NCBI GenBank assembly: GCA_035546355.1
Contig: DATKEH010000111.1
Location: forward strand, 1-10,057
From: DATKEH01 sp035546355
GTDB lineage: Bacteria; Acidobacteriota; Thermoanaerobaculia; Multivoradales; JAIOJS01
Reading direction: 5' to 3'
DNA: 10,057 nucleotides
The notes beneath the pieces are model-generated. The model was given only the letters and a program-made list of their open reading frames with translations. It had not been told where the DNA came from and ran no database searches. Shown here in pieces: positions 5,181 through 10,057 of the stretch (positions are counted from its first letter, which is position 1; every line of letters begins with the position of its first letter). The translations under genes and the position numbers were made by a program.

Positions 5181-7231
5181 TGCCGCGACACCTCCTCCCA
5201 GTCGGGCTCGATGAGCACGAAGTGGGTCCGCGCCCCGCGCCGCAGGAAGATCCGCACCACCCGCGATCGCGCCGCCAGCACCTCGCCGAGGACGTTCTCG
5301 AAGGCGCCGACGTCGGGCACCGGCCGCCCATCCACCTCGAGGATCAGGTCGTCCAGTCGCAACCCGGCCATCTGCGCCCAGCCGCCGCGCAGCGCCTCGG
5401 TGACCACCACCCCCGCCACTCCCGGCGGCCACTGCCGCCGCGCGCGATCGTAGAAGGTCGCCTCGCGGACCGCGAACTCGAGCTCCGGCTGGACGGCGCG
5501 GGGCACCTCTTCGGCGTCGGGCGGCCGCGGCTCGAGGGGCAACGCCACCGTGCGCTGCCGTCCGTCGCGGCGCACGGTGAGCTGCACCGTGTCGCCGACG
5601 TACAGCTCCTCGATGCGCCGTCGCAGGTCGTCGGCGTCCTGCACCCGGGCCGGCTCCAGGGCCTCGCCGTCGAGGGCGGTTACCACGTCCCCCACCTCCA
5701 GGCCCGCTTCGCTGGCGGCGGTCCAGGGGTAGACCTGGGTGACGCGGAAGCCCCGCCCTTCGGCCCATCCCAGCTCCCTGGAGAGCTCGGGGAGCAGCAC
5801 CTGGGTGCGGATGCCCACCCACGGCCGGGGCAGCTCGCCGCCCCAGGCCCCGCGTGGCTGCCGCGGCGGCGGCACCACCGAGAGCAGCACCTCCCCCTCG
5901 CGGCGGACCGCCACCAACAGCTCCCCGTCCGGCGCCAGCTCGGCCAGCCGGGAGCGGAGGGGCGCGAGCCCCTGGACGGCGCTACCCTCGACCGTGACCA
6001 GCACGTCCTGGCGGGCCAGCCGCGGGAGGGCGGCGTCCGCCGGCGAGCCGGCGCGGATGCCGGTGATCAGCACCCCGGTCGGCTCGGCGAGCCCGAGATC
6101 CAGCGCCATCGGCGGCGTGATCTCCTGGACGGTGAGGCCGAGCTCGCGCAGCTCGCCCTCCTCGCCCTGGAAGGGGGGCATCGGCTCGGTGCGGGCCTGC
6201 AGCTCGCGGCGCTCCCCTTCGCGATCGATCACCAGCGTCACCTGCCGGCCGGGGCGCAACGCCGCGACGCGCTGGTAGAGCAGCGGCACCTCCTCGAAGA
6301 AGCGCACCGCCACCGGCTCGCCGCCGAGTCGCAACAGCACGTCCCCGGGCTCGACCCCGGCGGCCGCCGCCGGCGAGCCGGCGAGCACCGACGCCACCAG
6401 CGCTCCCTCCTCCAGCCCCAGGCGGCGCACCGGCAGCACCGTGAATCCCAGCCAGCCGCGACGCAGCTCACCGTGCGCCAGCGCCGCTTGCAGGACCTCG
6501 CGGGCGATCGCCGAGGGGATGGCGAAGCCGAAGCCGGCGCCGCCGAGCTCGTTGATCCCGACGATGCCGCCCTGCAGGTCGACCAGCGGGCCGCCGGAGT
6601 TGCCCGGGAGGATCAGCGCGTCGTGCTGGATCCACCGCGTCAGCAGGCCGCTCGGCTGCCCCTCCCCGAGGTCCAGCTCGGCCATCTCGCTGCCGGTGAA
6701 ATCGGTGAACACCCGCGCCGTGTTGGAGACGATCCCCTGGGTCATCGACGACGACAGCGCCAGCGGGTTGCCCATGGCGAACACCGGGTCGCCGACGGTC
6801 AGCGCCGAGGAATCGCCGAAGCGGGCGTAGGGGAAGGGGGCGGCTCCCGGTGGCGCCCGCAGGCGCAGCACCGACAGATCGGTCAAGGGGTCGTCGACCA
6901 GGACCTCGGCCTCGAAGACCCTGCCGTCGGTCAGCGTGCAGTCGATGCGCGTGGTGTGCCCGGCGACGTGGTAGTTGGTGAGGACGTGGCCCTCCGGGGT
7001 GACGATCACCCCGCTGCCGGCGCCCGGGTAGCGCAGCGCCCGGCCCTCGGCGAAGCGCTCGTGCACCACCGTCAGGTTGACGAGCGCCGGGTACACGGCC
7101 CCGCGCACCCGCGCGACGTCGGCGGCGGTGACCGCGGTCGCCGCCGCGGGAGAGGCGAGCCACGTGGCCAGCAGGCAGGCGATGGCGGCTGGGACGGCGC
7201 GCTCCGCCGCTGCCCGGCGAGGCCCGGGCAT
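5177..7231 (-). CDS. Exported trypsin-like serine protease with four PDZ domains (HtrA/Deg type)
   Basis: A 684-residue envelope protease. The signal peptide is about 1-33 (charged start MPGPRRAAAER, hydrophobic 13-26, AAATA cleavage region). The trypsin-like domain spans about 36-245 with a complete triad: H88 in LTNYHVAGH, D118 in DPLTDLSVLRL, and S212 in GNSGGPLVDLQG. Four PDZ-like domains follow: about 252-345 (SVLAGSPAAAAGVEPGDVLL), 360-440 (RAGSPADAALPRLARQDVLV), 455-560 (YPWTAASEAGLEVGDVVTAL), and 575-677 (GGWAQMAGLRLDDLILEVDG). Known HtrA/Deg proteases have one or two PDZ domains, so four is unusual; it may be a separate lineage. There is no transmembrane anchor after the signal, so a soluble periplasmic enzyme for misfolded or tagged proteins is likely. 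ATG 7231 overlaps the preceding stop as TGATG, with only a weak G-run as ribosome binding site, which suggests reinitiation. The stop overlaps the pseudoprotease start as GTGA. Confidence 0.93.
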   Translation of the reverse strand: MPGPRRAAAERAVPAAIACLLATWLASPAAATAVTAADVARVRGAVYPALVNLTVVHERFAEGRALRYPGAGSGVIVTPEGHVLTNYHVAGHTTRIDCTLTDGRVFEAEVLVDDPLTDLSVLRLRAPPGAAPFPYARFGDSSALTVGDPVFAMGNPLALSSSMTQGIVSNTARVFTDFTGSEMAELDLGEGQPSGLLTRWIQHDALILPGNSGGPLVDLQGGIVGINELGGAGFGFAIPSAIAREVLQAALAHGELRRGWLGFTVLPVRRLGLEEGALVASVLAGSPAAAAGVEPGDVLLRLGGEPVAVRFFEEVPLLYQRVAALRPGRQVTLVIDREGERRELQARTEPMPPFQGEEGELRELGLTVQEITPPMALDLGLAEPTGVLITGIRAGSPADAALPRLARQDVLVTVEGSAVQGLAPLRSRLAELAPDGELLVAVRREGEVLLSVVPPPRQPRGAWGGELPRPWVGIRTQVLLPELSRELGWAEGRGFRVTQVYPWTAASEAGLEVGDVVTALDGEALEPARVQDADDLRRRIEELYVGDTVQLTVRRDGRQRTVALPLEPRPPDAEEVPRAVQPELEFAVREATFYDRARRQWPPGVAGVVVTEALRGGWAQMAGLRLDDLILEVDGRPVPDVGAFENVLGEVLAARSRVVRIFLRRGARTHFVLIEPDWEEVSRQ

Positions 7232-8250
7232 CAATCCCCCATCATCAGGTTGCCGAGACCCCCGAGCACCGAACCCTCCCCCTTCTTGCCGCCCTTCTGG
7301 GGCAGCGCCGCGAACACCCGGCTGGCCAGGCGGCTGAAGGGGAGCGACTGGATCCACACCTTCCCCGGCCCCCTGAGGGTGGCGAAGACCAGCCCCTCGC
7401 CGCCGAACATGGCGGTCTTGATGCCGCCGACGAATTGGATGTCGTAATCGACCTGCGGCTCGAAGGCCACCAGGCAGCCGGTGTCGAGGCGCAGGGTCTC
7501 GCCGGCCGCCAGCTCCTTCTCGACGATGGTGCCGCCGGCGTGGACGAATGCCAGCCCGTCGCCCTCGAGCCTCTGCAAGATGAAGCCTTCGCCACCGAAC
7601 AGACCGACGCCGATGCGCTTCTGAAAGGCGATCCCCACCGAGATCCCCTTGGCGGCGCAGAGGAAGGCGTCCTTCTGGCAGACGATGGCGCCGCCGTGCT
7701 GCTGCAGGTCCAGGGGGATGATGCGCCCGGGGTAGGGCGAGGCGAACGCCACCTTCTGCCGCTGCGCCCCCTTGTTGCCGAACACGGTCATGAACAGGGA
7801 CTCGCCGGTGAGCACCCGCTTGCCGGCGGACACCAGCATCCCCATGACGCCCCCACCGCCCCTGCCCGAGCCGTCGCCGAAGATCGTCTCCATCTGGATG
7901 CCGGGCTCCATGAACATGAACGCTCCCGCCTCGGCGACGCACGCCTCGCCGGGATCCAGGGTGATCTCGACGAACTGCATCTCTTCGCCGAACACCTCGT
8001 AGTCGATCTCGTCGGCGGCGCTCCGCGCCGTGGGCGCCGGGGGCGGCGGGACGGCGGCCGCAGCGGACCCGTCGAAGGCGGCGGCGAGCTCGGCGCGGCT
8101 GCCGATCGGCTCCCAGTTGGCCATCCCCTGGGTGAAGACGTGCGCGGAACGGTCCAGCTCTCCCGCCCGCGCTCTGCACGTCACCTCGTCGGCGCTGAAG
8201 GGGCCCTGTTGCTGGCCGGCGACGGCCACGTACCACACTGGTCCGCTCAT
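7231..8250 (-). CDS. GYF_2 domain fused to an AIM24 / TIGR00266 domain
   Basis: A 339-residue protein in two parts. Residues 5-59 form a GYF_2-type domain (WYVAVAGQQQGPFSADEV, and ANWEPIG near its end), a module thought to bind partner proteins. After a Pro/Ala linker (61-79) comes an AIM24-type domain at about 84-310, recognised from FVEITLDPGEACVAEAGAFM, a Gly-rich turn (GSGRGGGGVMG), GESLFMTVFGN and FGGEGFILQRLEG. The mitochondrial member AIM24 is an inner-membrane protein needed for cristae organisation; the role of bacterial members is not established. No signal peptide or membrane helix is seen, so it is predicted cytoplasmic or membrane-peripheral. ATG 8250 was chosen because GAGGAGG lies eight bases upstream and the GYF_2 domain starts at once. 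It is first in an overlapping unit with two envelope protease-fold genes, an unexpected partnership. Confidence 0.92.
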   Translation of the reverse strand: MSGPVWYVAVAGQQQGPFSADEVTCRARAGELDRSAHVFTQGMANWEPIGSRAELAAAFDGSAAAAVPPPPAPTARSAADEIDYEVFGEEMQFVEITLDPGEACVAEAGAFMFMEPGIQMETIFGDGSGRGGGGVMGMLVSAGKRVLTGESLFMTVFGNKGAQRQKVAFASPYPGRIIPLDLQQHGGAIVCQKDAFLCAAKGISVGIAFQKRIGVGLFGGEGFILQRLEGDGLAFVHAGGTIVEKELAAGETLRLDTGCLVAFEPQVDYDIQFVGGIKTAMFGGEGLVFATLRGPGKVWIQSLPFSRLASRVFAALPQKGGKKGEGSVLGGLGNLMMGD

Positions 8251-8304
8251 CCCTGCTGCCTCCTCGCAGATTTCCGGCCGGTCCGCCCGGGCGCCGCTCG
8301 GGCG

Positions 8305-8334
8305 AGCATACCCCCCGCCAAAAGTGGCCGGCAA
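8305..8334 (-). promoter_or_regulatory. Predicted promoter for the AIM24-protease operon
   Basis: On the minus strand TTGCCG (8334-8329) and TATGCT (8310-8305) are 18 bases apart. Transcription would begin near 8298 and leave a leader of about 48 bases before ATG 8250. The -35 box lies inside the left arm of the inverted repeat at 8327-8351. Confidence 0.5.
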
Positions 8335-8351
8335 GCCGTCGTATTGCCGGC
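8327..8351. promoter_or_regulatory. Inverted repeat covering both divergent -35 boxes, candidate operator
   Basis: GCCGGCAA (8327-8334) and TTGCCGGC (8344-8351) are perfect 8-base arms around a 9-base spacer. Each arm contains the predicted -35 box (TTGCCG) of one of the two divergent promoters. The symmetry and 17-base centre-to-centre spacing would suit a dimeric regulator acting on both sides. It could also arise simply because two promoters with the same -35 face away from each other. Confidence 0.45.
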
Positions 8352-8372
8352 GCTACGGCGATGCACTATCGT
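8344..8372 (+). promoter_or_regulatory. Predicted promoter for the coiled-coil gene and eda
   Basis: TTGCCG (8344-8349) and TATCGT (8367-8372) are 17 bases apart on the plus strand. Transcription would begin near 8379, giving a leader of about 39 bases before ATG 8418. Each hexamer has four of six matches to the consensus. Confidence 0.4.
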
Positions 8373-8417
8373 CGGTGGCGGATCGCCCGTTTCCGTCCAG
8401 CCACCTGGGAGGGACCC

Positions 8418-9080
8418 ATGAACGCCTTCATCCGCTTTCTCGTCGTCCTGCTGCTCCTGGTGGCGACCGCCGTCGCGACCTTCCTCGCCACCACCTGGCG
8501 GTGCCGTGAGGAGTTCACCGGGGAGCGCCGGCTGCTCGCCGCAGCCAACCAGCGGCTGGCGCAGCTCGAAGAGGAGGTCGCCGCCGCGACGCGGGAGCAG
8601 GAGCGGCTCAGCGTGTGGGGCGACTTCATCCGCATGACCCAGGACCTCAACGCCGTCGACCGGCACCTCAACGAGCTCAACTTCGGCGACGCCATCGAGG
8701 CCGTCGACGCAGTGGCCAAGGGGCTCTCGCTCGGCGAGTACGGCACCCTGTTTCGCGAGCGCCGGGCGGGCCTGCTGCCGCTGCTGGAACGGACCCGGCA
8801 GGAGCTGCGGCAGAAGAGCGAGCGGGCGCGCGTGCATCTGGTGGAGCTCGAGCGGGAGGCCTTCGCCATCCTCTCCGGGATCGCCCGGCCGCCGGAGCTG
8901 CCGCGCCGCCTGGACCCGGTCCCGCCGGACGCAGGCGAAGGAGACCGGGAGCAGGGACCCGAGGGCGTCGCCCCCCGCGGGGAGACACCGTCGGGCCGCC
9001 AGGAGCCGACGCCCGAGCCTCCGACTCGGGACCCCCCCGCGGACGACGCGGCGGCGGGGAGCGAGCCGGATGCCGGTTGA
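8418..9080 (+). CDS. Membrane-anchored coiled-coil protein of unknown function
   Basis: No known family recognised. The 220-residue protein has one N-terminal membrane helix (about 7-26, FLVVLLLLVATAVATFLATT) with a short cytosolic start, so most of it should face the periplasm. A coiled-coil or helical stretch runs from 36 to about 64 (LLAAANQRLAQLEEEVAAAT), then a mostly helical middle (69-155) including LNAVDRHLNELNFGDAIEAV and RTRQELRQKSERARVHLVEL, and a Pro/Asp/Glu/Gly-rich, probably disordered tail from 157 to the end. ATG 8418 has GGAGG five bases upstream; the in-frame ATG at 8361 lies upstream of the predicted transcription start. The stop overlaps the eda start by 11 bases. An envelope scaffold or tether is possible but unproven; its divergent neighbours are envelope proteases. 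Confidence 0.82.
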   Translation: MNAFIRFLVVLLLLVATAVATFLATTWRCREEFTGERRLLAAANQRLAQLEEEVAAATREQERLSVWGDFIRMTQDLNAVDRHLNELNFGDAIEAVDAVAKGLSLGEYGTLFRERRAGLLPLLERTRQELRQKSERARVHLVELEREAFAILSGIARPPELPRRLDPVPPDAGEGDREQGPEGVAPRGETPSGRQEPTPEPPTRDPPADDAAAGSEPDAG

Positions 9081-9768
9081 CGCCACCACCTCTACGGCGC
9101 CGGCCGACGCGGCGACCCCGGCCGGATTCGTCGGCCTGTTGGGTCGCGAGCGGGCCTCGGCGATCCTGCGCTGCGACGACCAGCGGATGGCGGCAGCCGC
9201 CATGGAGGCCGCCGTGCGGGCGGGTTTCCGGGTGGTCGAGTTCACCCTCACCATCCCCGGCGCCCTGGAGCTGGTGGCCGACTTCGCGCGCCGGGGCGAC
9301 GTGGTGGTGGGCGCCGGTACGGTGCTGGCGGTCGAGCAGGCCGAGGCAGCCGTCGCCGCCGGCGCCCGCTTCCTGGTCTCGCCGGTCGTCGACGCGGCGG
9401 TGATCCGGCGCGCCGGCGAGCTCGGCGTCGCCGCGATGCCCGGCGCGCACACTCCCACCGAGATGCTGGCCGCGCACCATGCCGGGGCGCCGCTGCTCAA
9501 GCTCTTCCCGGCTCCGGCGGGAGGGGCGGCCTGGCTGCGCTCGGTGCTCGCGCCGCTCCCCTTCCTCAAGGTCGTCCCCACCAACGGCGTCGACGCCGGC
9601 AATGCCGGCGAGTGGTTGGCGGCCGGGGCGTTCGCCGCCGGCTTCGTGGCGCCGCTCTTCCCCGCCGACGCCCTGGCGAGGCGCGACTGGGGCGAGATCG
9701 AGGCGCGAGGGCGGCGGATCCTGGCGGCGGTCCGCGGCGCCCCACCCGCGACCGATCGGCGATCGTAG
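9070..9768 (+). CDS. eda: KDPG/KHG aldolase (2-dehydro-3-deoxy-phosphogluconate aldolase)
   Basis: A class I aldolase that splits 2-keto-3-deoxy-6-phosphogluconate to pyruvate and glyceraldehyde-3-phosphate (Entner-Doudoroff pathway) or acts on related keto acids. The 232 residues form the expected small beta/alpha barrel. E57 in RVVEFTL is the general acid/base position, VVGAGTVL (79-86) and FLVSP (101-105) are family strands, MPGAHTPTEM (123-132) precedes the Schiff-base lysine K144 in LLKLFPA, and VVPTNGVD is the phosphate-side loop (usually PTGG, so Asn replaces the first Gly here). The N-terminus has about 18 extra Ala/Thr-rich residues. ATG 9070 lies inside the previous gene's end, with GGGGAG eight bases upstream. 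No edd neighbour is visible. The TAG stop lies in the first bases of the repeat at 9764, so the C-terminus is set by that repeat. Confidence 0.93.
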   Translation: MPVDATTSTAPADAATPAGFVGLLGRERASAILRCDDQRMAAAAMEAAVRAGFRVVEFTLTIPGALELVADFARRGDVVVGAGTVLAVEQAEAAVAAGARFLVSPVVDAAVIRRAGELGVAAMPGAHTPTEMLAAHHAGAPLLKLFPAPAGGAAWLRSVLAPLPFLKVVPTNGVDAGNAGEWLAAGAFAAGFVAPLFPADALARRDWGEIEARGRRILAAVRGAPPATDRRS

Positions 9769-9846
9769 GGGCCGGCCTCCGTGCCGGCCCGGGCGGGGAC
9801 GGAGCCCGCTTCGCTTCCCGGGCGGCCACGGAGGGCCGCCCCTACG
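9764..9846. repeat. Palindromic intergenic repeat, complete copy (83 bp)
   Basis: The left arm 9764-9783 (CGTAGGGGCCGGCCTCCGTG) and the reverse complement of the right arm 9827-9846 (CGTAGGGGCGGCCCTCCGTG) match at 18 of 20 positions. The interior 9784-9826 is GC-rich and itself partly self-complementary. A second, incomplete copy of the left arm starts at 9871. The left end contains the TAG stop codon of eda. This looks like a REP/MITE-class dispersed element. I have seen similar GTAGGGG-type ends in other GC-rich genomes, but copies elsewhere in this genome cannot be seen here. Confidence 0.72.
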
Positions 9847-9870
9847 ACCGGACGCGACGCCACGAACCGC

Positions 9871-9899
9871 CGTAGGGGCCGGCCTCCGCGCGGGCCCGG
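9871..9899 (+). repeat. Truncated second copy of the palindromic repeat
   Basis: The first 18 bases (CGTAGGGGCCGGCCTCCG) are identical to the left arm at 9764-9781 and similarity continues weakly to about 9899 (GGGCCCGGG region). The same orientation is kept, 107 bases from the first copy. No matching right arm follows; the sequence changes into the hairpin at 9909-9942. Confidence 0.65.
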
Positions 9900-9908
9900 G
9901 GCGGAGTG

Positions 9909-9942
9909 GTCCCCTCACCCCGGCTGCCGGAGGTGAGGGGAC
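9909..9942. terminator. Strong stem-loop between converging genes, possible terminator
   Basis: GTCCCCTCACC (9909-9919) pairs perfectly with GGTGAGGGGAC (9932-9942). Inside, CCGG (9920-9923) pairs with CCGG (9927-9930) across a three-base CTG loop, leaving A9931 bulged. It sits between eda (+) and the leftward gene ending at 9975, a natural place for a two-way terminator. Neither side has a T-run, so it is not a classical intrinsic terminator; it may be an RNA-stabilising hairpin or part of the adjacent repeat. Confidence 0.4.
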
Positions 9943-9974
9943 GGGAACCGCGCTCCGATCGTCCGAGGTCGCGC

Positions 9975-10057
9975 CTACTGCTTGACCGAGACGATCTCCA
10001 TGGTCTTGACCTCCTCGCCGTCGCGGAGCTCGTACATGACCATCTTCTCCTTGCCCG
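9975..10057 (-). CDS. C-terminal end of an unidentified protein, cut by the window edge
   Basis: Reading leftward from the right edge, the frame gives 26 complete residues, ending MVMYELRDGEEVKTMEIVSVKQ, then TAG (9977-9975). The alternating charged and hydrophobic pattern looks like the closing strands of a beta-rich domain, and third-position G/C is strong, so it is probably a real gene. Too little is present to assign a family. It converges on eda, with the repeats and hairpin between them. Confidence 0.6.
   Translation of the reverse strand, partial: GKEKMVMYELRDGEEVKTMEIVSVKQ

Noticed and set aside
7231..7300. Lipobox in the PDZ protease signal peptide (AIAC at residues 16-19)
   Set aside because: The position before the cysteine lacks the usual Leu and the hydrophobic stretch before it is too short. 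An AxA-type cleavage near residue 33 fits better.
5222..7447. Plus-strand open frame of 741 codons opposite the PDZ protease
   Set aside because: Antisense shadow caused by high GC and few stops. It shows no domain pattern, and the minus strand encodes a complete protease with its triad.
8251..8334. Upstream start at 8334 for the GYF_2-AIM24 gene
   Set aside because: It would add 28 residues unrelated to the GYF_2 domain, and GAGGAGG is correctly spaced for ATG 8250. The predicted transcription start also lies downstream of 8334.
1..10057. CRISPR arrays, toxin-antitoxin pairs, phage or integrase genes
   Set aside because: No regularly spaced repeats and no such proteins were seen on either strand. 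The tandem 15-mer at 5107 is a short in-frame repeat within a signal peptide.

Overview
This is a very GC-rich bacterial chromosome segment with ordinary, closely packed genes. A Gram-negative host is suggested by a bactofilin, a Sec-exported HtrA/Deg-type protease carrying PDZ domains, and lspA. The first 50 residues of the gene cut by the left edge carry a pattern (VELLLDGEPVAELTGPPW) that I associate with large exported proteins of Acidobacteriota. A thermoanaerobaculum-like acidobacterium is therefore my best guess, but this is an inference from style, not a placement. No phage, plasmid or CRISPR genes are present.

Layout. 1-150 (-): N-terminus of an exported protein. 214-540: a non-coding, 327-bp element with perfect 27-bp terminal inverted repeats, resembling a MITE. 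579-2092 (+): lspA (signal peptidase II) then a RluD-type pseudouridine synthase, back to back. 2120-3852 (-): one apparent transcription unit, tRNA-Gly(CCC), bactofilin and alanine dehydrogenase, behind a near-consensus sigma-70 promoter. 4003-4281 (+): a small unrecognised protein with a promoter so close that its mRNA would be nearly leaderless. 4278-8250 (-): three genes with overlapping stops and starts: a GYF_2-AIM24 fusion, a trypsin-like protease with four PDZ domains, and a smaller trypsin-fold protein that has lost its catalytic serine. 8418-9768 (+): a membrane-anchored coiled-coil protein overlapping a KDPG aldolase (eda). 9764-9942: interspersed palindromic repeats and a strong hairpin. 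9975-10057 (-): C-terminal tail of an unidentified gene.

How the parts may work together. The AIM24/protease/pseudoprotease unit is the most interesting group. The overlaps (TGATG and GTGA) imply coupled translation, and an active PDZ protease made with a catalytically dead relative suggests an envelope quality-control or signalling module. This is inference. It is transcribed divergently from the coiled-coil/eda pair, and an 8-bp inverted repeat exactly covers both predicted -35 boxes, so one regulator could control both sides. The remaining genes (lspA, rluD, ald, tRNA, eda) are housekeeping or central metabolism. I found no convincing entirely new system. The best leads are the protease/pseudoprotease operon, the shared operator and the two kinds of small palindromic repeat element.
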